From: Actinomortierella ambigua
Lineage: Eukaryota; Mortierellomycota; Mortierellomycetes; Mortierellales; Mortierellaceae
Assembly: GCA_016098155.1 (NCBI GenBank)
Contig: JAAAJB010000063.1
Coordinates: forward strand, 1-64,000
Direction: 5' to 3'
DNA: 64,000 nt
The notes under the pieces were generated by a model. That model was not told the DNA's origin. It ran no database searches and saw nothing but the letters and a program-made list of their open reading frames with translations. The translations under genes were made by a program, and so were the position numbers. Positions 22,657-33,331 of this stretch are shown piece after piece. How positions within the stretch are numbered: position 1 is the stretch's first letter; every line of letters starts with the position of its first letter.

Positions 22657-22931
22657 GCTTCAGTGGGACTAGCATTTGCTGTGCACCCCTCCCCCCTCCC
22701 TGGCGGACGCAGTGGAGTATGGAGACGAAGTTCCAGCGTAGCAATGCGGTGCCGTCAAATCTAATCACATCTTGGCGCAAGGCCTCCGAGGGAGGAAGGC
22801 TAGTTTGAAAGTAGCGATAGGGAAAAAAAGTAGATGAAGTTTGACAGTTAAAGGCGAACCTTTGTAAAATTGGAGAATGTGACACCAAATCGCAAACTTT
22901 GATTGGGAGGTCATGGCGGCAAAGGGCCCTG

Positions 22932-22938
22932 TGAGTCA
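22932..22938 (+). promoter_or_regulatory. Gcn4/CPC1-type site in the TRP1 promoter
   Basis: TGAGTCA, the bZIP (Gcn4/CPC1) target of general amino-acid control, lies 143 bases before the TRP1 ATG chosen here. Amino-acid biosynthetic genes in fungi commonly carry this motif. It also argues that translation starts at 23081 and not at the in-frame ATG at 22913, which would put the site inside the coding region. Confidence 0.6.
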
Positions 22939-23080
22939 GCCTGAGACAAAGACTAGACCTATTTCTTTCTTTTCACAGACACACACCCGTACATCACACC
23001 CATACACCCACCATTCCATCTCCTCCCTCCCTCACATCAAAGTCCATTCAAAGAGAAAAGACAACAGACTATTGCCCACC

Positions 23081-25366
23081 ATGACGGTTATTATGATTGA
23101 TAACTATGACAGTTTCACCTGGAACGTCTACCAGTCGCTGTGTCTCCTGGGTGCCAAAGTCCAGGTCTTCCGCAACGACAAGGTCACTCTTGAAGAGTTG
23201 GTGGCCATGAACCCCACTCATCTTGTAGTCAGTCCCGGTCCAGGGCATCCTTCTGATTCCGCTGGCATCTCCAAGCCTGCCATGGAACACTTTGCTGGCA
23301 AGATTCCCGTTCTTGGTGTCTGTCTCGGCGAGCAATGCATGTTTGAGATTTACGGCGGCAAGGTTGGATTCGCAGGCGAGATTGTCCATGGCAAGGTGTC
23401 TCCCATCAAGCACGATGCCAAAGGTCTGTACCTCAACATCCCTCAAGACATTCTTGCCACCCGCTACCACTCGCTCTCTGGTGTCGTCTCGACGGTGCCC
23501 GAGGTGCTCGAGGTCACGTCCCGCACCGAATCGGGAGTCATCATGGGTGTTCGCCACAAGACGCTCTGCGTCGAGGGTGTCCAATACCACCCCGAGAGTG
23601 TGTTGTCTGAGCATGGCCAGACCCTGTTTGGCAACTTTTTGCGCCTCCGCGGCGGCACCTGGAAGGAGAATCCCGAGTTTGGCGTTGATTCGGACATCAA
23701 ACCCGCCGGCTCTGCCGAGGCCGCCAAGGCATCGGCCCCCAGCATTCTCAGGAAAATCTACGAGCAGCGCCTGCAGGATGTTGCCCAGGCCAAGTCGATG
23801 CCTGGTCAGTCGGCCAAGGATCTGCAAAAGTTGATTGACCTCGGCCTTGCCCCTCACCAGATCGACTTTGTGGAGCGTGTGAAGAGGAATCACCCCAAGT
23901 ATCCTGCCGTCATGGCCGAGATCAAGCGTGCGAGCCCCAGCAAGGGCAACATTGACCTCGATGTCAACGCGGCCGAGCAGTCGCTGGAATATGCGCGCGC
24001 TGGTGCGAGCGTGATCTCGGTACTGACGGAGCCCAAGTGGTTCAAGGGTAGCCTGAACGACATGCGCCTCGTCCGTGCCATGGTGGGCTCGCTGCCCAAC
24101 CGCCCTGCCGTGCTGCGCAAGGACTTTATCGTGGACACCTATCAGATCTTGGAGGCGCGTGTCTATGGCGCCGACACTGTTCTTTTGATTGTCGCCATGC
24201 TCTCTGTGGACCAACTCCGAACACTGTACAACTTTGCTGTCAAGCTCGGTATCGAGCCTCTCGTCGAAGTCAACAACGCACAGGAGATGGAGGTTGCTAT
24301 CGAGCTTGGAGCCAAGGTCATTGGCGTCAACAACCGCAACCTGCACAACTTTGAGGTCGACATGGAGACAACCACCAAGCTGGTCAACATGGTTCCTGAG
24401 GGTACGGTCCTGGTTGCTCTCTCGGGCATTCAGGGACGCGAGGACGTTGAGCGCTATGTCGAGCAAGGTGTTGGCGGTGTCCTGGTCGGCGAGGCATTGA
24501 TGCGCTGCAAGGACAAGCGCGCCTTTATCCGAGCACTGCTTGGCATCGAGGCGGCAGAGAAGGAGTCCAAGGTGCTGGTCAAGATTTGTGGCGTCAAGAC
24601 GGTTGATGCGGCCTTGCAAGCTACGGATCTCGGAGCTGATTTTATCGGCATGATCTTTGCCGAGGGATCGAAGCGTCAGGTCAGCCTGAAGGTGGCGGCC
24701 GAGATTGTGGAAGCTGTTCGAGAGTATGCCAACATGAATGCAGCACACAATGAAACGCTGAATCAGGAAGGCGGCAGCGGCGGCGACAGTGATGGGTCCA
24801 AGAAGGCTGGAGATCTGGCAGAGAATGAAGATTGGTTCCGCGTTCATGCGCGCCGCGCTGAGCGTAACCCTCGCAAACCTATGATCGTGGGCGTGTTCAA
24901 GGACCAGACGTTGGAGGAGATGACGCGTGTCGTTGATACTCTCAAGATCGATCTGGTACAGTTCCATGGAAAGGAGGATCCGAACTGGGCCAAGTTCTTG
25001 CCAGTCCCTGTGATCCGGGCATTCCATGTTCCTGCAGGCGAAACGTCGGCTGAACCGGTGCTGAAGGATGTCAAGGCAAGCCGTGGCTTGAATGCCTACT
25101 GCCTGCTGGATACTGCGAGCAAAGCTGGAGGAGCTGGTGGTGGAGAAGGCACGGCTTTTGACTGGAGTGTTGCAAAGCAGGTCGTGGACAGCCAGGAGGG
25201 CGGTTTCCCGATCTTACTCGCTGGTGGACTTGATCCTGATAATGTCGCCGAGGCGATTCGTCAGGTCCGCCCCTGGGCCGTCGATGTCTCGAGCGGTGTC
25301 GAAACTAACGGCGAGAAGGACGAGCAGAAGATCCGCGCATTCATCACTCGCGCAAAGTCCGCCTAA
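23081..25366 (+). CDS. TRP1: Trifunctional tryptophan enzyme: anthranilate synthase glutaminase / IGPS / PRAI
   Basis: One intronless 761-aa chain carries three steps of tryptophan synthesis, as in N. crassa trp-1. Domain 1 (~1-200) is class I glutaminase: IDNYDSFTWN, SPGPGHP, nucleophile Cys in GVCLGEQ, and the His/Glu pair in YHPES; it supplies ammonia to a separate TrpE subunit. Domain 2 (~225-490) is indole-glycerol-phosphate synthase: MAEIKRASPSKG, FKGSLNDMRLVR, LRKDFIVDTYQI, GVNNRNL, ALSGI. Domain 3 (~500-760) is phosphoribosylanthranilate isomerase: KICGVKT with the catalytic Cys, LVQFHG, LLAGGLDPDNV, VDVSSGVE. All catalytic residues appear intact. The 23081 start has a good context (CCCACCATGA) and begins exactly where TrpG homologues do. 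The glutaminase has GEQ where many relatives have GQQ or GHQ. Confidence 0.96.
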   Translation: MTVIMIDNYDSFTWNVYQSLCLLGAKVQVFRNDKVTLEELVAMNPTHLVVSPGPGHPSDSAGISKPAMEHFAGKIPVLGVCLGEQCMFEIYGGKVGFAGEIVHGKVSPIKHDAKGLYLNIPQDILATRYHSLSGVVSTVPEVLEVTSRTESGVIMGVRHKTLCVEGVQYHPESVLSEHGQTLFGNFLRLRGGTWKENPEFGVDSDIKPAGSAEAAKASAPSILRKIYEQRLQDVAQAKSMPGQSAKDLQKLIDLGLAPHQIDFVERVKRNHPKYPAVMAEIKRASPSKGNIDLDVNAAEQSLEYARAGASVISVLTEPKWFKGSLNDMRLVRAMVGSLPNRPAVLRKDFIVDTYQILEARVYGADTVLLIVAMLSVDQLRTLYNFAVKLGIEPLVEVNNAQEMEVAIELGAKVIGVNNRNLHNFEVDMETTTKLVNMVPEGTVLVALSGIQGREDVERYVEQGVGGVLVGEALMRCKDKRAFIRALLGIEAAEKESKVLVKICGVKTVDAALQATDLGADFIGMIFAEGSKRQVSLKVAAEIVEAVREYANMNAAHNETLNQEGGSGGDSDGSKKAGDLAENEDWFRVHARRAERNPRKPMIVGVFKDQTLEEMTRVVDTLKIDLVQFHGKEDPNWAKFLPVPVIRAFHVPAGETSAEPVLKDVKASRGLNAYCLLDTASKAGGAGGGEGTAFDWSVAKQVVDSQEGGFPILLAGGLDPDNVAEAIRQVRPWAVDVSSGVETNGEKDEQKIRAFITRAKSA

Positions 25367-25389
25367 GAAGGTGTGTTGTCTTGACTCTC

Positions 25390-25395
25390 AATAAA
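25390..25395 (+). terminator. Poly(A) signal of TRP1
   Basis: AATAAA begins 24 bases past the TRP1 stop and is followed by an A-rich and then G-rich tract. Confidence 0.6.
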
Positions 25396-25643
25396 AAATT
25401 AAGAGGGGGGGGGATGTCGCAGCGCAGGCAGCCGTGCTGTAAACCCCTCGGCATATTGATACTCAACTTTAGGGCGAGGTTTGTCTGTCACATGACACTG
25501 AACCAAAGTTTAAAGAGAACTTTGCCGGCTCCACTTTTTGCCCCCAACTTCACCTTTTTACTTCACTCGTCCAGCAGTAGCCCTTTTTCTCCCTTCAACT
25601 CTCCCGCGCCTTTTACGTCAAAACCAGCAATCAAAAATACCCA

Positions 25644-27388
25644 ATGTCCGGAAAGAGAGAGGATATCCTGGCCTCGGCTGTGCGATTTCTGCAGGACCCC
25701 AAGGTCCAGGCATCGTCGCTGGGTAAGAAGGTCGCTTTCCTGGAGAGCAAGGGTCTGACCTCGGAAGAGATTGAGGAGGCCATGGCAAGAGTCAATGGCA
25801 CAGCAACAGCAACAGCGGCATCAGCAGTACCCATGGCACAGCAGGCACTTGTTCCGGCACATGGCGCAATGATGATGACACCACAGGGACAACAAGTCAT
25901 GATGGCGCCCCCACCATTGCCTCCAAAGTACGACTGGAAGGACATGTTCATTGCAGCCGTTGTAGCAGGCGGCTTTGGGTATGGTGTCTGGCAGGTTGCA
26001 AAGGTAAGGCCAACCCGGGTCGACTCTACTAAAGACACCTTGGTGTTCACCTTTTCCTTGAGATGGCCGACTTTGAAGCCAAGCGCTTCTTGCCAGCCCC
26101 AGTGATCCGCTTGGGCGAATCCCTTTCCACCTGGACTTTGTTAGGGTGGAGTCGGATTTGATTGGAAAGACGGGGAAGCGATCACCTTCCTTCCAACACC
26201 ACTCAAAGTTTAAAATCATTTGTCACCCCCTCCGCCCTCCCCACATGAGGGAGAGGCTCGCTCCGGACTTTACCCGCTCTACGGATCGGCTGGAGACACA
26301 AAGCCCATTGACCGACCCACGCGCAACCAACCACTACCACCACTACCACCACCACTACCACCACCACTACCACTACCGCTACCACTACCACAAACATTAC
26401 CACCACTGCCACCACAACGACCACAACCTCCACTTTACCCACTGCCCACTACACCACGTCCATCAGCGAGGGATCGCAACTAGCCCACAGACTTTACATC
26501 TCACAAGTCATATCACACCAGCATCCATTCTTGCCTCACTCACAAGGTTTCCTCTTTTGTTCCCATCCTCCTTCGCTCTAATAGAAAGTTGTTGGGCCCA
26601 AGCTGCAATGGCCATCACAAGAAGACCTCGAGCTTGACAAGAAGAAGCTGGACGAGCAGTTTGACGAGATTGAGAAGCAGCTGAGCGAAGTCAAGGACAA
26701 TACATCTACTGTGGCCAAAAATGTCGAGGAGCAGACTGCGCATGTGAAGGAGTCGCTCGAGTCTCTGACCGGTGTCCTCGACGGCATGAAGACGAACGAC
26801 GACAAGCGCGAGCAAGAACTGGCCGGCCTCAAGACTGACATTGAGAATATCAAGACGTTGATTCCTAAGGTAAGAAGGAGGGCTAAGTTTTTAACATGCG
26901 AAGCAAGGATTGGAGATGCAGGGTATTAGTATGTCGCCGACAACACGTGCTAACGAAGTGTCTCTCATTCGCAAATCGGGGGGAAAAAATAGCTCATGGA
27001 AAAGAACAAAGAGTCGCAGGCGACAGTGTTGAATGAGCTGCAGACAGAGATCAAGTCACTCAAGAGCCTGTTGCTGAATCGCCGTGGACCTGGACCCATG
27101 ACACCTACTGGTCCCACTACGGCACCTGGCGCTGCTGCTGGAGCACCACCAGCATGGAACTCGTACTCGGCCACGTCGTCGTCCAGCCAGCCCAGCACAC
27201 CTAGCAAGCCTGAGGCAGATGGCTCAGGCGCCTCGCCTACCCCTTCGTTCCTGAACACCAAGGCGTCGATCCCTGCTTGGCAACTGGCTGCTCAAAAGTC
27301 AGCACCTGTGGCTACCTCGCCCGTTGCCACAGCGTTGGCAGATGCGAGCGAGAGCTCGTCGTCTGATATCAAGGATGCTGCAGCATAG
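25644..27388 (+). CDS. PEX14: Peroxin-14, peroxisomal import docking protein
   Basis: Pex14 docks the cargo receptor Pex5 (and Pex7) at the peroxisome membrane. Exons: 25644-26003, 26585-26869 and 26993-27388 (346 aa). The N-terminal Pex5-binding helical domain is clear (REDILASAVRFLQDPKV, then LGKKVAFLESKGLTSEEIEEA). A hydrophobic segment follows (MFIAAVVAGGFGYGVWQVAK, ~105-120), then a KLQWPSQEDLELD link and a long coiled coil (LDEQFDEIEKQLSEVKDN, then KESQATVLNELQTEIKSLKSLL). The tail is Pro/Ser/Thr-rich. Intron 1 is 581 bp, much longer than its neighbours, and carries a CAC/TAC repeat. The family call rests on domain order plus the SSLGKKVAFLESKGL block. Confidence 0.93.
26331..26420. repeat. 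CAC/TAC-rich microsatellite in PEX14 intron 1
   Basis: An imperfect (CCACTAC/CACCAC)n tract inside the 581-bp intron. It creates spurious His/Tyr-rich frames on the plus strand and Val-rich frames on the minus strand. Confidence 0.85.
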
Positions 27389-27615
27389 TTTAGACGTAGA
27401 TCTCTAAAGTGTAAAGCCGGTTTGAACATTTTCTCGAAGCATGCTTTGCCTTTTTCTTCCTGCGTACCTGTTTTTTTTTGTGCGTGCATCGAGAAAGGGA
27501 TTTTTTGGGTACGAGAGGTACCAGACATGTGGAAGTCACAAAGCTTTTCCTCCTGCTTGTTGGAGAAAACGTTCTTCATTCCAAGTGCCTACAACTCCTT
27601 CTGCATCAATTCCTA

Positions 27616-28830
27616 ATGGACTCACCACCAAAGCATAGTCCTGTGCTTGGAGCACAGCCTGTCAAAGGCATTCTCAAAAAGCCTGCAGCCTCTTTCGCTA
27701 ATGTCGAAAAGACCCCAAGGTAGAAGAATGCATCATCGTCATGCACAAGAACACATGCCCTCGACTCGGGGCATGAAGCGGAGAGGGGGGAAAGAAGGAT
27801 GCACAGCCTTCGTTCCTGGAGACTCACACGTTCGTCAGCACACTGCTTCATGGCCCTTGCTCGTGTGCTTAGTGTCATTGATGCATGACTTTTTAGCATG
27901 TCCATCGACTGACATTACCTTCTCCAAACTCACTGTCTTTCCGTCCGCCTTTGGCCTCTCTAGTTTGAAGTGGGACGAGGAGAACCTGACCATCACAGAG
28001 GCTCAAAAGGACTCCACTATGAAAATTGACGAACCCAAGACACCTTTTGTGTACTATGACCATGCTCAAGATAAGGTCTTGGATTGTAAGTCTCTCCGGC
28101 GCTGCTCCTTCCCTGCAATCGACTATACTTCACGATGGAAGCACGACATTGGGATCATACTATGATCATCTTATCATCTAACTAACTTCATTCGTGACAT
28201 CATACTGAACAGCAAATATGGAGGACTTTGTTCTGGACAAACCGAAGAAGAAGCAGGCAGCATTGGCTCACACACCTCCAGTGCCTTCGTACATGCCAGG
28301 GTTGAATGATGATGAGGATGAGGATGAGGATGAAAATGGGGACGAGGATAACGAGTCATATGAGGATGACAGTGATGAATTTGAGGAAGATATTCCGCAG
28401 GAACAGGGTCAGCCAAACGATCCAGATGAGTGGCAAGACTCGGATGAAGAAGAGGTTGAGCAGAGGAAAGGTGAGCTATTTCGTGTTGCTGTTACTACGT
28501 TTGTTTTCAGTATTGCTAGGTGGCAGATTAAAGCTGTCAGCTCATCTATCGCCTTTTCTTTTTTTTTTTGGTTTAATTATGGGTTGTTCTCGTTTTCGAA
28601 TATCCCGATATCACGGAGTAGCTGTGAAGAAGCACGACAAGTTTGCAAAGATGCGTGCAGAGCACTACAAGATGAGAGATGCACTGAGACTGGGGCACAA
28701 GCTAGCCGAGCAGGATCTCCAGAGTCCTGATAGCCCACGAGATTCATCTGCTCCAGTACCTCCAGTTCCTGGACTGCCATCGTCCATCAAGCCCAAGGGC
28801 GGAGACGATGACTTGGACATGGATATCTAA
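27616..28830 (+). CDS. Protein phosphatase 1 inhibitor-2 / Glc8 homologue
   Basis: Inhibitor-2 binds and regulates (inhibits or helps mature) the PP1 catalytic subunit. Exons: 27616-27719, 27964-28085, 28213-28470 and 28622-28830 (230 aa). The three PP1-contact blocks are present in order: PVKGILKKP near the N-terminus, SLKWDEENL with MKIDEPKTPFV (its PxTP-like phosphosite), and FAKMRAEHYKMRDALRLGH, equivalent to the active-site-blocking helix. Between them is a very acidic stretch (about 30 Asp/Glu over 60 residues). The protein ends with a disordered Ser/Pro tail. It lies between PEX14 and the WD40 gene with gaps of only 227 and 134 bp. Small size and disorder fit the family. Confidence 0.9.
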
Positions 28831-28854
28831 ATGAACCCTTTCGTGTGAACAAAA

Positions 28855-28860
28855 AATAAA
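28855..28860 (+). terminator. Poly(A) signal of the inhibitor-2 gene
   Basis: AATAAA lies 25 bases past the stop, inside the 134-bp gap to the next start codon. Confidence 0.5.
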
Positions 28861-28964
28861 AGGCTGCGCGCAATGCAGCCAAAAAGTAATTCTCATGTGC
28901 AGCCACACTTTTGAATTGGGGGTAAGAATTTTTTTTTGCATGCATCTCATGTTGTTCTACCACC

Positions 28965-30620
28965 ATGCCAGCACCTCCGCGGAATTCCCTTGCAGCCATT
29001 CTTGCGGCTCATAGCAAGAGCAGCCAAGCCCCGGACTCGAAGCAGAAGCGGAAGCAAGAGTCCAAGAAGGGCGGTTCGCCAGCACACACCAGGTCACCCA
29101 CACCCGCTTCCTCGTCGTCGTCGTCGTCACCTAACCTCGTGGCGGCAACAAGGGCACCCTTTGCTGCCACCTCTCCCCAGTCACAGGAACTCCAAAGTCG
29201 GCTGCCTTCCTCGTCCTCATCATCCAGCATTGAAGAAAAATTTCCAAAAAAACCGCCGTCAACGCCGATATCCACTACCACGACCACATCCTCCGAAGCA
29301 TCAGCAGCGCCAGCCAGCTTACCCATCCATGCGGATCAAATCCTGACAACCTCGAGTGGCAAGCAAATCAACGTCTGTCGATACAATACTACGGGAGACT
29401 ATATTCTGACAGGAGGGATCGATCGCACGATCCGACTGTGGAACCCAGAGACCAAGTTTTGTATCAAGGAGTACCAAAACCACGGTTGGGAGGTGCTGGA
29501 TGTTGCCGTTTCACCGGAGAACGGCAAATTTGCGAGCTGTGGAGGCGACAAACAGGTTTTCTTATGGGACGTCATGAGCGGGACGACCCTCAGGAGGTTT
29601 TCCGGGCATACCCAGGTACCAAGACAAGAAAGGAAGACGGAAAGGGATTTTTTTTTCTTGGCAGGACATCAATCTGCTTGGGACTAACCTATGAATGCTC
29701 TTCCGCTGAAAAAAAAAATGACCTAGAGAGTGAATACGGTGGATTTCAACGCGGAAGGCACAGTTCTTGCATCTGGATCCTATGATACATCAATACGGCT
29801 CTGGGACTGTAGGCAAGTCTGAAGTTGTAGGTCGAGGAAAGGATTGCGGAAGTAATTATAATTCTCTTCCCAGACGCGACTGATCATACCTCAATTTTTT
29901 TTCTAATCAATAGATCACACCTAAGAGCACCAATCCAAGTATTGGAAGAAGCAAAGGACAGTGTTACATCAATCAGCATCAGTGGCAGCGATGTCCTTGC
30001 AGGGTATGAATCTAGAAAGACCTTGTTTTTCGTGTTTTGTTTTTCATCAGCTCGAGTGACTGACGAGAATTCTCTTTCTCCCTCATTTCCTTTCATAAAG
30101 ATGTGTAGATGGAACCATCCGGATATATGACATTCGCATGGGAACTTTGGTGACGGATCACATCTTTGGTAGGCTTGTGGAACAGTCGTAATATTATCAG
30201 TGAGCACTAGCAGATTGTCATTAGGGCTAACTTGATTGAGCTTTTGTCTGTTTGGTAGAACCCATCACGTCGGTGTGCTTTTCGGCGGATGGAAACTGTG
30301 TCCTGGCGAGCTCACTGGATAACACGATCCGACTCATGGACCGTAGCAACGGTAGGCTATTGAATGCCTACAAGGGCCACCGGAATGATCAGTACAAAAT
30401 CAGGTCGTGCCTCTCCAACTCGGATGCGTATGTGATCAGCGGCTCGGAGGACGGCAAGATCTACTTTTGGGACCTTGTTGAGGGTAAAGTTGTCCACCAG
30501 ATGGAGGCGCATTCCAAGATTGTCTCCTCTATTGCATACCATCCAAAGACCGACAAAATGTGTTCAGCCAGCGTCGACGGATCCATACGCACATGGTCTG
30601 CCGTGCCCTCGCCTGCCTGA
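28965..30620 (+). CDS. WD40 protein, WDR83/MORG1 homologue
   Basis: WDR83 (MORG1) is a seven-blade propeller found with spliceosomes and MAPK scaffolds. Exons: 28965-29615, 29727-29812, 29914-30003, 30101-30168 and 30259-30620 (418 aa). About 120 N-terminal residues are Ser/Pro-rich and absent from short homologues. The propeller then shows TGGIDRTIRLWN, SCGGDKQVFLWDV, RVNTVDFN, ASGSYDTSIRLWDC, CVDGTIRIYDIRMG, SPITSVCFS-type turns, YKGHRNDQYKI, SGSEDGKIYFWDLVEG and VSSIAYHP. The RMG, YKGH(K/R)N and FWDLVEG blocks match WDR83 specifically. Intron 2 must use a GC donor (GCAAGT at 29813) to keep the frame through LWDC-RSH. Specific function in this fungus is inferred. Confidence 0.88.
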
Positions 30621-32993
30621 TTCAATTGCTCCCGTGGATCACAAAGGTGTAATATATACTCTTTATTGTTCTTCAATCGAATCGCTTTTATTTTTGGTAC
30701 GAAGGACTGATTGACCAACGTAACAGAATGCATAGAAGGCCTTGGGTAGTCAATCAATGGTAGCACAAAGAGGATAAGTATGTTGTACATACCATGTTTT
30801 CGCCAATCTCTGAGCGACACGGCCATTCGGTTGTCTCCATTTTTTCCCTTTAGTGTCGCCCAACTCAGTCACAGGCTTTTTTTTTTTTTTTTTTTTTGGG
30901 GGCCGTGCCTGAAGTTCATGACCTTGACGAGGTCCGAACAGATTCCTCCAGTGTGTCTGAATTCGCCCCTCCCCCTTCCCACAGCCTCCCCTTTTTTTCC
31001 CCCATTTCATTGTGCTCCGTGTTCTGTCCTCCCCCCCCCTCCCTCTTCCTCCCTCTTCTCCATCTTCCATCCCTTCCCACGGAAGACAGGATTGAGGGTG
31101 GAGAAAACGAAGCTGTCAAGCAGGAAAAAATGTGACCTTCTCACTTGTCTGGAGTTTTCGTTCTGTCTGTCTCTTATTCCTATTCATGATGTGTTGTACG
31201 TACTCCATCCAGCCCTCCTGACATGAAAAAGAGGGGGGTGTGACCATCTTCCCTCCTGCGAAACAGACCTGCATGCTCCAGGATTCAAATCTGCTCGTCT
31301 TGGTTGTGCTTGGTCCTGTGGCAAATGGGTCTGTCTCAGCTGTCGGTGTGAAGCTGATGGCTCTTTGGATGTAGTGTGATTGTTATCACTGGGCGATTGG
31401 CGTTCCTGAACCGTAAAAAGACAAAGTGGCAAAATAAACTTTGGGTTTTTTGCTGCCACTGCCTCTTGTGTCCCTTGTGCACCATTGGTTGTGGTCAAGT
31501 GACAGGGTGAGACTCCCTGCTAAGGATGGTGCTGAAAGGGGGAAGAGGGAGGGAGGGAGGGGCAAGGGGAAAACAAGATGTTGTTCTCTTGTTATTTTTT
31601 CCCGTCCTGCTGAAGTCGAGTTTTTTTTGTCCGGAATGGGGGTTGAGCCATTCTCCCGTTTCTTTGTTATTCGGATATACAGGATAAGGTGGCAAGAAAA
31701 GAGGAAGTATATTGGGCACAATTTCTTTTGGCCCTCAGCCAGCATCGCTGTGACAGCATCAACAATAAAAATAAAAAAGGCCGCCCGCTTTGCCATGTGG
31801 GAGAGGCGGATCGTCTCGCGTGTACTGTACCTTGTACTTGCGAGTTGGCTCCGTTAGGAGTTGGGTGTTTCGATCAACTCCATCCTTCTGCTCATCTGGG
31901 GCTGGGGCAACTGATGGTTGTGTTTGGTGCAACTGATCCGCGCTTCGGTACCTGAACATTGGGTGATACTGGGTGATAGTTTGGATCCAATTCCCTTGCG
32001 GTGCCTGAACTGTCTGCGTCATCCACTTCTCTGGATAGACAGGAGGGAGGAGGTTCTAGCAGCGAACAGCAGAGGCCTACAACCATCCCAAGGAGGGCAG
32101 GAAAGATGAATGGGGTTGCTGATGTTGGCTGGGCGAGGATTCAAGGTCCAGAGGTGATCAAGAGAATCATGAAAATGTCAAAGTGGACAGAGATTCAATC
32201 TTTTTTTTTGTTGTGGAGGCATTCTCCTCTTTCAAAAGTGGATCTGGGACTGGGCTTGCACAAGAGAGAAACATAGTGGACTGTTCTGACTGGCTGGTTG
32301 AAGGGGAGAGAAGGGGGAAACATTTTTTTTTCCACCCCCCACCTTTGTTTCCTTTTTTTTTTTTTCTCTTCCACCCATCCTCCTTTCTTCCCTTTTTTTT
32401 TCTTCTTCTTCTTCCTCTTCCTCTTCTTCTTCCTCTTCATCCCTTCTCCCTTTTTCTTCCTCTCTCTCACTTTTCACTCCACCCTCCTACCCTTCGTTCC
32501 CATGTACTACTGAAGTCGTTTTCTCTTCTCTTCCTCTTCCTCCTCCCGGCCCTTTGCACCAATAAAGCACCTTCGTTTACATTGAATTTGAGGAGCATCC
32601 ACAACGATCGAGCAGCTTTACCACGCTTCACTTTTGTTGCTTCCAGAAGCTTGATCCTCGGGCATATCCTTCCCTTCGATCCCCTCTACAAAAGACTGAC
32701 CATAGTTCTGACATATTGCCGAGCACGCCTCTTCGATCCTCATTTTCTTCCCTTTCTCGTTTCTCTCTCTCGTTTCTGTTGAGGCTCCCTGACCAGTCCT
32801 GCTTGAGAGCAGTGCTGTTTGCCCAATCCTCCTTGCGATAGTGTCCTCTCGCACGTTTTCTCTTTCTCTCTCTCTCTCTCTCTCTGTCTATCTCTCTCTC
32901 TTTTTTCTTTCTTCTCTCCTCTTTTCTTTTCATTCGCTCGTTCGCGTGCGTTGCGCGCGCAAGACTCTCCGTCGTTGTTGATCCTCCAGATCG
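30621..32993. other. Intergenic region holding a tentative minus-strand gene and the PHF14 promoter
   Basis: The 2.37-kb gap includes a 21-T run (30877-30897), the candidate gene at 31184-32022, and from about 32320 onward long C/T tracts and a (CT)n run (32863-32884) typical of the 5' leader of the following gene. A plus-strand frame at 32001-32276 is open but overlaps the candidate antisense and was not preferred. Confidence 0.5.
31184..32022 (-). CDS. Tentative two-exon gene, Gln/Ser/Pro-rich unknown protein
   Basis: I do not recognise this protein. Exon 1 is 32022-31831 (64 codons, MTQTVQAPQGNWIQ...), ending in an AAG|GTACAG donor. Exon 2 is 31405-31184 (74 codons including TGA), after a GGTTCAG acceptor. 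The two join in phase 0 to give 137 aa with an even, hydrophilic Gln/Ser/Pro/Asn-rich composition across the junction. The frame continues upstream without a stop (LLPPVYPEKW) to a good CTGCTAG acceptor at about 32057, so exon 1 may be an internal exon and the true start may lie further 5'. The 425-bp intron includes a strong pyrimidine tract. Low-complexity neighbours make chance possible. Confidence 0.33.
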
Positions 32994-33274
32994 ATGGTGC
33001 CTCCCCAGCAGCATTTGGCCTTCTTTGCTCTCGAGTACCGTCGTATGGAAGAGTCGAGCAAGCACGTATACAAGACGCCATTGCAGCCACCATCCTCATC
33101 CTCTTCCTCCTCGTTGCCGTCGTCGTCGTCTTTTTTGTCACTGTCGTCATCTCACTCGATCAATAGAGAGGGCATGTCTGCTTTCCACGCGTTGACGGGT
33201 TCCGGAGCTACTGCTGTTGTTATGGATACCGCATCGCCAATGCTTCTCGATCACTCTAGGCCTCCTCAGCAGCC

Positions 33275-33331
<57 letters not shown>

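Noticed and set aside
22913..23080. Upstream in-frame extension of TRP1
   Set aside because: The added residues are Thr/His/Ser-rich leader translation. Homologues begin at the IDNYDSFTWN block, and the Gcn4-type site would fall inside the extension.
23069..25027. 652-codon minus-strand open frame
   Set aside because: It is an antisense shadow of TRP1. The GC-rich third-position bias of TRP1 suppresses stops on the opposite strand, while the plus strand shows all catalytic motifs.
26146..26637. His/Tyr-rich plus-strand frame near PEX14
   Set aside because: It is created by the CAC/TAC repeat inside PEX14 intron 1 and runs out of frame into exon 2.
30877..30897. 21-T run as a possible retroposon poly(A) tail
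   Set aside because: No target-site duplication or processed coding sequence was found beside it; homopolymer runs of 8-20 are common throughout this window.
31980..32276. Plus-strand frame reading ...LSASSTSLDRQEGGGSSSEQQ... with an upstream TAG acceptor
   Set aside because: It looks protein-like, but no upstream exon or downstream continuation was found. It overlaps antisense to the tentative minus-strand gene, which has both splice partners.
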